NCBI RefSeq assembly: GCF_014649755.1
Contig: NZ_BMTQ01000022.1
Coordinates: forward strand, 46,112-110,111
Source: Streptomyces litmocidini
Lineage (GTDB): Bacteria > Actinomycetota > Actinomycetes > Streptomycetales > Streptomycetaceae
Length of the DNA stretch: 64,000 nucleotides
Direction: 5' to 3'
In this document: piece after piece, positions 32,048-41,133 of the stretch
How positions within the stretch are numbered: position 1 is the first letter of the stretch
Layout of the letters: each line of letters starts with the position of its first letter
Notes under the pieces: generated by a model
The model's input: the letters and a program-made list of their open reading frames with translations, nothing else
The model's database searches: none
Told to the model about the DNA's origin: nothing
Made by a program: the position numbers and the translations under genes

Positions 32048-32060
32048 CCGAGCCGGCCGA

Positions 32061-32088
32061 AGGCCGGTTCCCGACGGGGAACCGGCCT
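32061..32088 (-). terminator. Terminator after the secreted small protein gene
   Basis: AGGCCGGTTCCC and GGGAACCGGCCT form a perfect 12-bp stem around a 4-base loop, 42 bp past the stop at 32130. Confidence 0.7.
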
Positions 32089-32129
32089 CCTCGACCGCCC
32101 GGGTGCGGCTCACGCGCGCAGGACGTGCG

Positions 32130-32609
32130 TCACCGCGTGACGGTGAACCCGCACCAGGGCGTCCAGTCCGAGGCCTGGTTGCCGCCGAGCGTGCGCAGAC
32201 GGAACCGGTATCCACCCGGCTTCAGCTCGCCCGCGCCGAGGGCGAGGTTGAAGACCATGCCGTTCGGCCAGATCTTCTCGGTCCTGGTGATGAGCGTGGC
32301 CTCGCCCGGCCCGGCGACCTCGAAGGTGGCCTTCAGGGAGTGGTAGCTCCTGTTCTTGCCCGCGTCCTTGCCGAACGCGGTCGGCGAGGCGGCGAGCGCC
32401 CCTCCGGCCGCTCCGGAGATCACCGGGGTCGGGCCGTTCTCGCAGAACTGCGCCTGCTCGTACGGACCGGCGAAGACCCGGAGGGTCCCCGGCAGGCTGG
32501 GCTCGACCTGGGATCCCGTCGCGTTCGTCGCGCTGACGACCGCGACGGAGACGAGCGCGGCGACCACACCGGCGGTCGCGCCGAGGCGTCGGAGATGCTT
32601 CCTGTTCAC
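32130..32609 (-). CDS. Small secreted protein, unknown function
   Basis: 159 residues from a GTG start with the ribosome binding site GGAAAGGAC upstream. A signal peptide (RKHLRRLGATAGVVAALVSV) ends near ATNATG. The mature part is about 125 residues with two cysteines (QFCENG and WCGFTV) that could form a disulfide. It has beta-rich content (ATFEVAGPGEATLITRTEKI). It follows the haloperoxidase-type gene by 22 bp on the same strand, so they are probably co-expressed. Confidence 0.7.
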   Translation of the reverse strand: MNRKHLRRLGATAGVVAALVSVAVVSATNATGSQVEPSLPGTLRVFAGPYEQAQFCENGPTPVISGAAGGALAASPTAFGKDAGKNRSYHSLKATFEVAGPGEATLITRTEKIWPNGMVFNLALGAGELKPGGYRFRLRTLGGNQASDWTPWCGFTVTR

Positions 32610-32631
32610 GGGAAGACCGTCCTTTCCGGTA

Positions 32632-34257
32632 CTAGCGCGGGACGTAGTAGAGGTGCGTGGAGCCGTCGTAGCCGTTCGCGCATCCGTACGAGTTCCAGAT
32701 GAGCTGGTCGTAGACGTTGTCCGCCCCGTAGTCGTCGCACCAGTACCAGGAGGCGTGGGCACCGTCGTACAGGTTCCCCACGGTCGTGGCGCCCATGGGC
32801 TTGATCAGCCATCCCTTGCCCACGGTCGCGAGACGGGGGCTGCCGTACACGGGCGTCTTGTCGCTGTAACTCGTCGGCCCGTACGAGTTGTTGATGATCT
32901 GGCCGGCGGCCTTCCGGCCCGTCGCGACACCGAGGTCGCCGTCCCACTGGTAGTGCACCCCGAGGTAGACCCGGCTCCGGGCGTCCTCGGTGGCCGCCGC
33001 GCTGAAGTTGGGGAAGGTGCGGGTGACCCCGACCGCGTGCGGGTCCTGGGTGGTGCCGGTGAAGGAGATGTCGTCCGTGCCGAAGAACTGCTTCATCGAC
33101 TCGGCCCACGCCCCGGCGAAGGTCGCGTGCCCGGAGACGTAGGCGGGGAACGGCGGGCTGAAGTGGTTCCCGGCCGCGTCGGCCGAGAGCGGCTGCCAGG
33201 AACCGTTCTGGGCGGTGTCCGGGTTGCCGTCGGAATCGGCCAGCCTGATGGCGCTCTCGGGCCGCCACAGATCGATGGGGGTCTGGTACTTCTGGTCCCA
33301 GGCGGAGATCCCCGCGTCCGCCATCGAACCCGCGACCAGCGCGAAGAGCTGGACGTTGGCGAGCTCGCCGAGTCCGCGCTGCGTGGAGACGGTCCGGGTG
33401 TGGGTGAAGAGCTGGCCCGGCGGCTTGTAGGTGCCGTTCAGGTCGTTGGCCCAGAACCAGGCGATCTGGGTCTGCTCCGGGGTCCGGGTCGCGCTGTCGG
33501 CCGCGCCGAGCTCGGCGACCTCCTTGAACTGGGCCGTGTAGGCCGGGCTCTTCAGCAGCTCGGGCATCGTCGCGATCCCGGCGGGCGGCTGCGGACGCAG
33601 GTCGGCCGCCGTGGTCTTGATGTGCGTCCACGGGTAGTCGCCGTAGTCGACGAACTTCTTGACCTTGCCCCAGTTCGGATCCGCCGCCGGACCGGAGCCC
33701 GTCGGCCGCCACTGGCCGGGCTCGGTGCTCGGGGTGTACGGCGTGGTGTCCTGGGACCCGTCGCCGGTGCGACGGGCGATCATCGCCGCCGCGGCCTTCT
33801 CGCCGACGCTCTTGCCCTCCGCGGTGGTCGCGTCGACCGGCTCGCCCGTGCGGGCCGCGGTGAGGTAGGGGGCGAAGTCGAGTGCGGGGAAGGTGGATCT
33901 GAGGACGTTGTAGGCGGCGTGGTCCAATGCCGCCTCGACGTCGGGAGCGACGCCGGCCTTCACGCTGATGCCGGAGGTGTAGAGCGCTCCGATGCAGTTC
34001 TCCGGCTTGAAGCCGCCGCTGCTGTGACAGCGGCTGGCGTTCGCGGCGTCGTACATGGCCAGGTGCATCATGGCCCCGGACCGCGCCAGGGGGCCGGGAG
34101 AGCCGCCCGTGGCGACGTAGGCGTCGAGCAGCGCGTCGTTCCAGTAGAGGACCCGGTCGCCCACGGTCGAACTGGCGTGTGCGGGCGCCGAGGTGCCCGC
34201 GCCTGCCAGTAACAGCGCCAGGACGACGGTGATGGAGCGTCTGACGGGATGTCTCAC
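32632..34257 (-). CDS. Secreted vanadium-dependent haloperoxidase/PAP2-superfamily enzyme
   Basis: 541 residues. Signal peptide 1-28. The vanadate/phosphate site motifs are present in order: KYQTPIDLWRPESAI (Lys and Arg-Pro, here with eight residues between instead of the usual six), PAYVSGHATF (the SGH motif), and SRVYLGVHYQWDGDLG (Arg and the axial His). The family includes vanadium chloro- and bromoperoxidases and related phosphatases; which one this is cannot be told. It has a following small secreted protein gene. Confidence 0.82.
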   Translation of the reverse strand: MRHPVRRSITVVLALLLAGAGTSAPAHASSTVGDRVLYWNDALLDAYVATGGSPGPLARSGAMMHLAMYDAANASRCHSSGGFKPENCIGALYTSGISVKAGVAPDVEAALDHAAYNVLRSTFPALDFAPYLTAARTGEPVDATTAEGKSVGEKAAAAMIARRTGDGSQDTTPYTPSTEPGQWRPTGSGPAADPNWGKVKKFVDYGDYPWTHIKTTAADLRPQPPAGIATMPELLKSPAYTAQFKEVAELGAADSATRTPEQTQIAWFWANDLNGTYKPPGQLFTHTRTVSTQRGLGELANVQLFALVAGSMADAGISAWDQKYQTPIDLWRPESAIRLADSDGNPDTAQNGSWQPLSADAAGNHFSPPFPAYVSGHATFAGAWAESMKQFFGTDDISFTGTTQDPHAVGVTRTFPNFSAAATEDARSRVYLGVHYQWDGDLGVATGRKAAGQIINNSYGPTSYSDKTPVYGSPRLATVGKGWLIKPMGATTVGNLYDGAHASWYWCDDYGADNVYDQLIWNSYGCANGYDGSTHLYYVPR

Positions 34258-34408
34258 GGTCCTGCCTCTCCAGGGATCGCAGAAGTTGATCGTGCACCGA
34301 CAAGATCACCCGCAGCATAGGGCCGCCGTCCGTCCGCGTCCCGGGTTCGGAACGAATGCCCGTGAGCCGTGGGGCCCGTACCGGGGCCGGTCCCCGCCCA
34401 GGACGCAC

Positions 34409-34445
34409 GGGACCCCGCCGGGCCGTCACGGCCCGGCGGGGTCCC
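34409..34445 (-). terminator. Strong terminator of the 5'-nucleotidase gene
   Basis: GGGACCCCGCCGGGCC and GGCCCGGCGGGGTCCC form a perfect 16-bp stem with a GTCAC loop, 23 bp after the stop at 34468. Confidence 0.8.
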
Positions 34446-34467
34446 GGTGCTGCGTCCCGGAGGCCGG

Positions 34468-36312
34468 TTACGGCTTCGGGGGGTTCACCACGGTGATGCG
34501 GTCCGCCGCGGGCACCTGCAGCGGGTTCGCAGCCGAGGAGTGGGCCGCCAGGTAGGCGTTGAAGACGTCCAGGTCCGAGGCGCCGACCAGCTTGTTCGTG
34601 CCGGTGGCCAGGGCGCCGAAGCCGTCGCCGCCGCCCGCGAGGAACTCGTTCATCGCGACGCGGTAGGTCTTCGCCGGGTCGATCGCCTCGCCGTTCAGCT
34701 TGATCGTGCCGTCGACGACGCGGTCCGCGCCCGTCTTGGTCATGTCGAGCGTGTAGGTCAGGCCCTTGGAGACCTGGAGGATCTTCACCGACTTCAGGTT
34801 CGAGCCGCTGACCTGCTGCTTCAGCGCGGTGATGAGGTTCGCGCCGGTCAGGTCGACCACGTTCATCATGTTGGTGAAGGGCTGCACGTTGAAGGCCTCG
34901 CCGTACGTCACCACGCCGTCGCCCTCGGCGCCGGACGCCTTGTGAACGAGGTCGGAGCGGATGCCGCCCGGGTTCATCAGGGCCAGCTGCGCGCCGCCCT
35001 TGTCCGCCGGAGCCAGGCCCTCCAGCTGCGCGTCGGCGATCACGTCGCCGAGCGGCTTCTCGTACGCCGTGGAGCCGCGGCCGTTGATGTCGGCGGCGAT
35101 GAAGCCCTGCGGCCGGTTGGCGATCGGGGCGGCGAGCGGGCGCCAGTCCTCGATCAGCTTCGTCATGTCCTCGGCCTTCGGCACGTCACGGGTGACGACG
35201 TGGTTGGCGGAGGCGACGGCCGTGCGCACGATGTCCTTGGTGGCGCGGTCGTACGTCAGCGTCGTGTCCGTGTACACCTTGCCGAACGAGGACGCCGAGG
35301 TGACCAGGCGCGGCTTGCCCGTCGGGTCCGGGATGGAGCACACGTACGCCTGGTGCGTGTGGCCGGTGACCAGCGCGTCGACCTGCGGCGATACGTTCTT
35401 GGCGATGTCGACGATCGCGCCGGAGACGCCCTCGCCCTCGCCGTCACCGTCGCCGTCGCAGTTGTAGTCGACCGACGACGAGGCCGGCATGCCGCCCTCG
35501 TGGACCAGGGCGACGATGGACTTGACGCCCTTGCGCTCCAGGACCTTCGTGTACTTGTTGATCGTCTCGACCTCGTCGCCGAACGCGAGGCCCTTGACGC
35601 CCTCGGCGGTGACGACGTTCGGGGTGCCCTCCAGGGTCACGCCGATGAAACCGATCTTGACGCCGTCCTTCTCCCAGACGTAGTACGGGTCGAGGATCGG
35701 CTTGCCGGTCTTCTCGTCCGTCACGTTCGCCGCGAGGTACGGGAAGTCGGCGCCCTGGAAGGTCTTGCCCTCGACGAAGCAGCCGGCGGTCGGGTGACAG
35801 CCGCCGCTCTGCATGCGGGCCAGCTCGCGCGCGCCCTCGTCGAACTCGTGGTTGCCGACCGAGGTGACGTTCAGGTCCAGCTGGTTCATCGCCTCGACGG
35901 TCGGCTCGTCGTGGAAGAGCGCGGACAGCAGCGGCGAGGCGCCGATCAGGTCACCGGCCGCGGCCGTGATGGAGTAACGGTTCCCCTCACGCGCCTGGCG
36001 CAGGTGCGTGGCCAGGTACTCGACGCCACCGGCGTTGACCGCCTCCGTCGTCCCGTCCTCCTTGGTCCGGGTGACCTGCCCGGACGTACCGGCCGGCGGC
36101 TCCAGGTTGCCGTGCAGGTCGTTGAAGGAGAGCAGCTGGACGTCGACCATCCGGCCCCATCCCTTGCCGTTCGTCCCCTGCCCGGCGGCGAACTGATCCC
36201 CGGCCGCCCCGGCCGACGGCATCGTGGCGACGAGCGCCCCGACGGTCGCGATCCCCGCACCGACGGCGAGAATTCGCCGTGCCGTCTTGTTCTTCCTCGG
36301 TGTCGCTGCCAT
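34468..36312 (-). CDS. ushA: Secreted 5'-nucleotidase/2',3'-cyclic phosphodiesterase (UshA-like)
   Basis: 614 residues. Signal peptide 1-36. The calcineurin-like N-terminal half has the metal-site motifs FNDLHGN, GDLIGAS, GNHEFDEG and GHTHQAYVC. The C-terminal nucleotidase domain includes NPGGIRSDL and FNVQPFTN and binds the base. It releases phosphate and nucleosides from extracellular nucleotides. An acidic loop of alternating D and G (YNCDGDGDGEGEG) may bind calcium. It is divergent from mshD. From memory the S. coelicolor homologue is linked to phosphate starvation, but I see only weak PHO-like repeats here. Confidence 0.88.
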   Translation of the reverse strand: MAATPRKNKTARRILAVGAGIATVGALVATMPSAGAAGDQFAAGQGTNGKGWGRMVDVQLLSFNDLHGNLEPPAGTSGQVTRTKEDGTTEAVNAGGVEYLATHLRQAREGNRYSITAAAGDLIGASPLLSALFHDEPTVEAMNQLDLNVTSVGNHEFDEGARELARMQSGGCHPTAGCFVEGKTFQGADFPYLAANVTDEKTGKPILDPYYVWEKDGVKIGFIGVTLEGTPNVVTAEGVKGLAFGDEVETINKYTKVLERKGVKSIVALVHEGGMPASSSVDYNCDGDGDGEGEGVSGAIVDIAKNVSPQVDALVTGHTHQAYVCSIPDPTGKPRLVTSASSFGKVYTDTTLTYDRATKDIVRTAVASANHVVTRDVPKAEDMTKLIEDWRPLAAPIANRPQGFIAADINGRGSTAYEKPLGDVIADAQLEGLAPADKGGAQLALMNPGGIRSDLVHKASGAEGDGVVTYGEAFNVQPFTNMMNVVDLTGANLITALKQQVSGSNLKSVKILQVSKGLTYTLDMTKTGADRVVDGTIKLNGEAIDPAKTYRVAMNEFLAGGGDGFGALATGTNKLVGASDLDVFNAYLAAHSSAANPLQVPAADRITVVNPPKP

Positions 36313-36465
36313 CTCTCCCCTAGTCCCCTTGCCCCGTTTCGCGGGCCTTGATCTGCTTCCCCGTTGCGCGTGCAGCCTAGGGTCAACGCGCGTAGCGCAA
36401 CAGGGGGGTGCTGGTTACAAGACAGTTGCCTCTTGCTGACGAGGTGTCGCCGTAGGCTCATAGCC

Positions 36466-37392
36466 ATGACTTCCGACACGGTGCCGGCCCTCGAACCGGG
36501 ACGGCAGATCCACACGTATGACGAGCTCACCCCCGAGCAGGTCCAGGACGTACTGGAACTGCTCGCGGCCGCCGACCAGGCCGACGGCATGCACGCCGTG
36601 TCCGAGCAGGGGCGGCTCTACCTGCGCCACGGCAGGCGCGAGGGCGTGCGCCACTTCCTCCTCACCGTCGGCCCCCGCCTCTACGGCTACGCCCAGCTGG
36701 AGGAGACCGACCCGATCGAGGCCCCGGCCGCCGAGCTGGTCGTCCACCCCTCCCACCGGGGCCGCGGCCACGGCCGGGCGCTCGGCACCGCCCTGCTCAC
36801 CGCCTCCGGCAAGCGACTGCGGGTCTGGGCGCACGGCGGCAAGTCGGCGGCCCGCCACCTCGCCCAGGTCCTCGGCCTGACGCTCTTCCGCGAACTGCGC
36901 CAGCTGCGCCGCCCCCTGAAGCCGCTCGACATCCCGGAGCCGGTGCTGCCCGAGGGCGTCACCGTCCGCACCTTCGTCCCCGGCCGGGACGACACGGCCT
37001 GGCTCGCCGTCAACGCCGCCGCCTTCGCCCACCACCCGGAGCAGGGCTCGCTCACCCAGCGGGACCTGGACGACCGGATGGCCGAGCCGTGGTTCGACCC
37101 GAAGGGCTTCTTCCTCGCGGAGAAGGACGGGCGGCTCGTCGGCTTCCACTGGACGAAGACGCACGCCGAGGAGCAGCTCGGCGAGGTGTACGTGGTGGGC
37201 ATCCTGCCGGACGCCCAGGGCGGCGGCCTCGGCAAGGCGCTGACCGCGATCGGCCTGCGGCACCTGGCGGAGCAGGGACTGCCGACGGCGATGCTGTACG
37301 TGGACGCGGACAACACGGCGGCGGTGCGGGTCTACGAGGGGATCGGGTTCACGACGCACGAGGTGGACCTGATGTACCGCACGGAGTCGTGA
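36466..37392 (+). CDS. mshD: Mycothiol synthase
   Basis: 308 residues. Two GNAT domains; the C-terminal one has the acetyl-CoA loop VVGILPDAQGGGLGKALT and LYVDADNTAAVRVYEGIGF, the mycothiol synthase signature. It acetylates the cysteine of Cys-GlcN-Ins in the last step of mycothiol synthesis, an actinobacterial thiol. The TAGGCT -10 box seven bases before the ATG suggests a leaderless transcript. It is divergent from ushA. Confidence 0.92.
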   Translation: MTSDTVPALEPGRQIHTYDELTPEQVQDVLELLAAADQADGMHAVSEQGRLYLRHGRREGVRHFLLTVGPRLYGYAQLEETDPIEAPAAELVVHPSHRGRGHGRALGTALLTASGKRLRVWAHGGKSAARHLAQVLGLTLFRELRQLRRPLKPLDIPEPVLPEGVTVRTFVPGRDDTAWLAVNAAAFAHHPEQGSLTQRDLDDRMAEPWFDPKGFFLAEKDGRLVGFHWTKTHAEEQLGEVYVVGILPDAQGGGLGKALTAIGLRHLAEQGLPTAMLYVDADNTAAVRVYEGIGFTTHEVDLMYRTES

Positions 37393-37420
37393 GTCCCCCC
37401 GGGACGAACACGTGAGGCAC

Positions 37421-37442
37421 GGGGGCGGCCGACACCGCCCCC
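37421..37442 (+). terminator. Terminator of mshD
   Basis: GGGGGCGG and CCGCCCCC form an 8-bp stem followed by TTCTTTC, so it has a short U-rich tail. Confidence 0.65.
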
Positions 37443-37698
37443 CTTCTTTCCACCGCCCTTTCACTGCTCGACCAGGGGGGAGACGCGGCTGGACCCTGCG
37501 GGAGTGCGGCTTCTCTCCCTCCCCGCCGGCCGGATCCGCGCCCCCGTCGGCCCCGTCGGCGCCGGCAAGCCCGCCCTCCTCGCCCTCGCGGCCCCCACGA
37601 CCCGCGCCGCCTTCCGCGTGCTGCGCGCCCGGCTCCCGCAGCGCCGTCCCGGAGGACGTTCGCGGAGGACACCCGCGGAGGACACGCGTAGACCCACC

Positions 37699-37730
37699 GG
37701 TGGCGGGGCCCCGACAAGGGCCCCGCCACC
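37699..37730. terminator. Hairpin, probable terminator
   Basis: GGTGGCGGGGCCC and GGGCCCCGCCACC form a perfect 13-bp stem around a 6-base loop in the mshD-ppk spacer. Confidence 0.7.
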
Positions 37731-37889
37731 GATTCCCGTACGACATGTCGTCGTTACCGGCCATTCAGACGCGCTTGCGACGCTCACGCAATGAAGCGCT
37801 CCGTGCCCGTTCTCCCCAAGGGGAGACTTCCCTCCCCCACGGCCCGCTCCGACGCGCCCGACCACCCCTTCACGCGGAAGAATGGGGCC

Positions 37890-40157
37890 ATGAGCCAGCA
37901 GCCCGCCGAGGTCCCGGTCCAGTCCTCCGCCACGCCCTCCGCCCTGTCGTCCGAAGCGTCGTCCACCGCGCCGTCCCTCGGTTCCATCACCGCACACCGC
38001 GCGCACGTGGTGAACGGGGCCGTCGTGACCGACATCGACCCCGACCTGGACTCCGATCCCGACACGTACGAGGACGACGGCACGCTCGGCAGCGAGCTGC
38101 CGCAGGGCCGTTTCCTCGACCGGGAACGCAGCTGGCTCGCGTTCAACGAACGCGTCCTCGAACTCGCCGAGGACCCCACGACCCCCCTCCTCGAACGGGC
38201 GAACTTCCTCGCGATCTTCGCCTCGAACCTCGACGAGTTCTTCATGGTCCGCGTCGCCGGACTGAAGCGCCGCATCGCCACCGGCGTCGCCACCCGCTCC
38301 GCCTCCGGCCTCCAGCCCCGCGAGGTCCTCGACCTCATCTGGACCCGCTCGCGCGAGCTCATGGCCCGGCACGCCGCCTGCTACCAGCAGGACGTCGCCC
38401 CGGCCCTCGCCGACGAGGGCATCCACCTGATCCGCTGGCCCGAGCTCACGGAGAAGGAGCAGGCGCGGCTCTTCACCCTCTTCCGGCAGCAGATCTTCCC
38501 GGTCCTCACCCCGCTGGCCGTGGACCCGGCCCACCCCTTCCCGTACATCTCCGGCCTGAGCCTCAACCTCGCCGTGGTCGTGCGCAACCCGGTCAGCGGC
38601 CACCGCCACTTCGCGCGCGTGAAGGTGCCGCCGCTGCTCACCCGCTTCCTGGAGGCCTCCCCGCAGCGGTACGTGCCCCTGGAGGACGTCATCGCCGCGC
38701 ACCTGGAGGAGCTGTTCCCCGGCATGGAGGTGCTGGCGCACCACATGTTCCGGGTGACCAGGAACGAGGACCTGGAGGTCGAGGAGGACGACACCGAGAA
38801 CCTGCTCATGGCCCTGGAGAAGGAGCTCATGCGGCGCCGCTTCGGTCCCCCGGTGCGCCTGGAGGTCGAGGAGTCCATCGATCCGTACGTCCTCGACCTG
38901 CTGGTGCGCGAGCTGAAGGTCTCCGACGCCGAGGTCTACCCGCTGCCCGGCCCGCTCGACCTCACCGGCCTCTTCGGGATCGCCGGGCAGGACCGGCCCG
39001 AGCTGAAGTACCCGAAGTTCGTCGCCGGCACCCACCGGGACCTCGCCGAGGTCGAGTCGGCGTCCGCGCCCGACATATTCGCCGCGCTGCGCGAGCGGGA
39101 CGTGCTCCTGCACCACCCGTACGACTCCTTCTCCACGTCCGTACAGGCCTTCCTGGAGCAGGCCGCCGCCGACCCGGACGTCCTCGCGATCAAGCAGACG
39201 CTGTACCGCACCTCCGGCGACTCCCCGATAGTCGACGCCCTCATCGACGCCGCCGAGTCCGGCAAGCAGGTCCTCGTCCTCGTCGAGATCAAGGCCCGCT
39301 TCGACGAGCAGGCCAACATCAAGTGGGCGCGCAAGCTGGAGGAGGCCGGCTGCCACGTCGTCTACGGCCTCGTCGGCCTGAAGACCCACTGCAAGCTGTC
39401 GCTGGTCGTCCGGCAGGAGGGCGAACTCCTGCGCCGCTACTCGCACGTCGGCACCGGCAACTACCACCCGAAGACGGCCCGCCTCTACGAGGACCTGGGC
39501 CTGCTCACCGCCGACCCGCAGGTCGGCGCCGACCTCTCCGACCTGTTCAACCGGCTCTCCGGCTACTCCCGCCGCGAGACGTACCGCCGGCTGCTCACCG
39601 CCCCCAAGTCCCTCCGGGACGGCCTGGTCTCCCGGATCACGAAGGAGATCGCGCACCACCGCGCGGGGCGGCCCGCGTACGTCCGCATCAAGGTCAACTC
39701 GATGGTCGACGAGGCCGTCATCGACGCCTGCTACCAGGCCTCCCGGGCCGGCGTCCCCGTCGACATCTGGGTCCGCGGCATCTGCGCCGTCCGCCCCGGC
39801 GTCACCGGCCTCTCGGAGAACATCCGGGTCCGCTCGATCCTCGGCCGCTTCCTGGAGCACTCCCGGGTCTTCGCCTTCGGCAACGGCGGCGAACCCGAGG
39901 TCTGGCTCGGCAGCGCCGACATGATGCACCGCAACCTGGACCGCCGGATCGAGGCCCTCGTACGGGTCTCCGACCCGGCGCACCGGGCGGCACTCACCCG
40001 GCTCCTGGAGACCGGGATGTCCGACACCACCTCCTCCTGGCACCTCGGCCCCGACGGGAACTGGACGCGGCACGCGACCGATCCCGAGGGCCGGCCCCTG
40101 CGGCACGTCCAGGAGATGCTCATCGACGCGCGGAGGCGCCGGCGTGCACAACCCTGA
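37890..40157 (+). CDS. ppk: Polyphosphate kinase (PPK1)
   Basis: 755 residues from the ATG at 37890 (a longer frame to 37791 lacks a ribosome binding site). Order of domains: N-terminal helical (about 70-180), head, and two C-terminal phospholipase-D-like domains with the phosphorylated histidine in RYSHVGTGNYHPKTA and motifs LVEIKARFDEQANIKWA and LGSADMMHRNLDRRIE. It reversibly makes polyphosphate from ATP. A CHAD polyphosphate-binding protein and a NUDIX gene follow in one operon, next to the pst genes. Confidence 0.95.
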   Translation: MSQQPAEVPVQSSATPSALSSEASSTAPSLGSITAHRAHVVNGAVVTDIDPDLDSDPDTYEDDGTLGSELPQGRFLDRERSWLAFNERVLELAEDPTTPLLERANFLAIFASNLDEFFMVRVAGLKRRIATGVATRSASGLQPREVLDLIWTRSRELMARHAACYQQDVAPALADEGIHLIRWPELTEKEQARLFTLFRQQIFPVLTPLAVDPAHPFPYISGLSLNLAVVVRNPVSGHRHFARVKVPPLLTRFLEASPQRYVPLEDVIAAHLEELFPGMEVLAHHMFRVTRNEDLEVEEDDTENLLMALEKELMRRRFGPPVRLEVEESIDPYVLDLLVRELKVSDAEVYPLPGPLDLTGLFGIAGQDRPELKYPKFVAGTHRDLAEVESASAPDIFAALRERDVLLHHPYDSFSTSVQAFLEQAAADPDVLAIKQTLYRTSGDSPIVDALIDAAESGKQVLVLVEIKARFDEQANIKWARKLEEAGCHVVYGLVGLKTHCKLSLVVRQEGELLRRYSHVGTGNYHPKTARLYEDLGLLTADPQVGADLSDLFNRLSGYSRRETYRRLLTAPKSLRDGLVSRITKEIAHHRAGRPAYVRIKVNSMVDEAVIDACYQASRAGVPVDIWVRGICAVRPGVTGLSENIRVRSILGRFLEHSRVFAFGNGGEPEVWLGSADMMHRNLDRRIEALVRVSDPAHRAALTRLLETGMSDTTSSWHLGPDGNWTRHATDPEGRPLRHVQEMLIDARRRRRAQP

Positions 40158-41133
40158 CCACTCGCAGGACGTCACGGCGGGCGAGGTCCTGGCCCCCTAT
40201 CTGCACGCGAGGGCCGCGGACTTCCTCCGCGGCCTGCGCCTGCACACCGAGAGCGTCTCCGACACGGCCGGAGCGGAGGAGGCCGCCCGTACGCTGCGGG
40301 GCGCGGCCCGCCGGATCGGCGGCACCCTCCACACCTTCCGGCCGCTCCTCGACACGGCCTGGGCCGACCAGCTGCGCACGGAACTCGCCTGGCTCTCCGG
40401 GACCCTGGCCCTGGAGCAGGCCTGCACCTCCCGCCTCGTCCGGCTGGTGGACGCGCTGTCCCGCCTGTCGAGCGGCGGGGGGCCGGTGCCGACGGCCAGG
40501 GGCACGGAGGGCGGCACGGGCCTCACGGTCGGCGCCGCCCGCGCCGGCGCCCTCCTCGAACGCCAGCTGACCCTGGCCCGTACGCGCGCCCACTCCGCCT
40601 CCCTCCAGGCGCTCGGCTCCGCCCGCTTCCACGCGATCGCCGACGCCGTCGCCCTCCTCGCCTCCGAGGTGCCCCTCGGGCCGGCGGGCTCCGCCCCGGC
40701 CGTCGAGGTCATCGACGCCCCCGCCGAACTCGCCGAACGGCGCCTCCTGGACGCGGTCGCCGCCCTCCCCCTCTCCCGGGCGGCCCACCCGTACAACGCG
40801 GACGCCCTCGCCCTGGCCGCCGGCGAGGGCCAGGACGCGCCCTGGCACCAGACCCGGCTCCTGCTGCGCCTGCACCGGTACGCCACCGAGGCCCTGCACA
40901 CCGGCGGCGAACCCGACTCCCACCTGTACGAGGCCGCCCGCGCCCTCGACCGGCACCGCGACGCCGCCGAAGCGGCGACGGCGGCGGCCACGGCGGCCCG
41001 CACGCCCCGCATCGCCCCGGCCACCGCCTACGCCCTGGGCGTCCTCCACGCCGACCAGCGCCACGAGGTCGAAGCGGCGCGCTTCGCCTTCCAGCACGCC
41101 TGGCACAGAACGACGGCACCGGTCGTCTCATGA
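40144..41133 (+). CDS. CHAD-domain polyphosphate-binding protein
   Basis: 329 residues from a GTG start that overlaps ppk by 14 bp, behind GGAGG. CHAD pattern: helical repeats with conserved histidines and basic residues (LRLHTESVSDTA, RRIGGTLHTFRPLLD and FHAIADAVALL). CHAD domains bind polyphosphate and often associate with it in granules. Co-expression with polyphosphate kinase fits that role. It is coupled to the NUDIX gene by ATGA. Confidence 0.88.
   Translation: MHNPDHSQDVTAGEVLAPYLHARAADFLRGLRLHTESVSDTAGAEEAARTLRGAARRIGGTLHTFRPLLDTAWADQLRTELAWLSGTLALEQACTSRLVRLVDALSRLSSGGGPVPTARGTEGGTGLTVGAARAGALLERQLTLARTRAHSASLQALGSARFHAIADAVALLASEVPLGPAGSAPAVEVIDAPAELAERRLLDAVAALPLSRAAHPYNADALALAAGEGQDAPWHQTRLLLRLHRYATEALHTGGEPDSHLYEAARALDRHRDAAEAATAAATAARTPRIAPATAYALGVLHADQRHEVEAARFAFQHAWHRTTAPVVS

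Larger units (their letters stand above)
37393..37889 (+). other. Spacer between mshD and ppk with two terminators
   Basis: No gene supported. Two hairpins (37421-37442 and 37699-37730) close the mshD transcript. An open frame at 37504-37794 crosses the second hairpin and is not supported. A perfect palindrome TCTCCCCAAGGGGAGA at 37811-37826 sits 63 bp before the ppk start and may be an operator. Confidence 0.55.

Noticed and set aside
36313..36465. PHO box in the ushA-mshD divergent spacer
   Set aside because: Only loose repeats (such as GGTTACA, AGTTGCC) are seen; they do not match GTTCACC well at 11-bp spacing.
37504..37794. A 96-residue open frame between mshD and ppk
   Set aside because: It crosses the 13-bp hairpin at 37699-37730, has low-complexity composition, no good ribosome binding site and no domain, so it is more likely GC-driven open frame than a gene.
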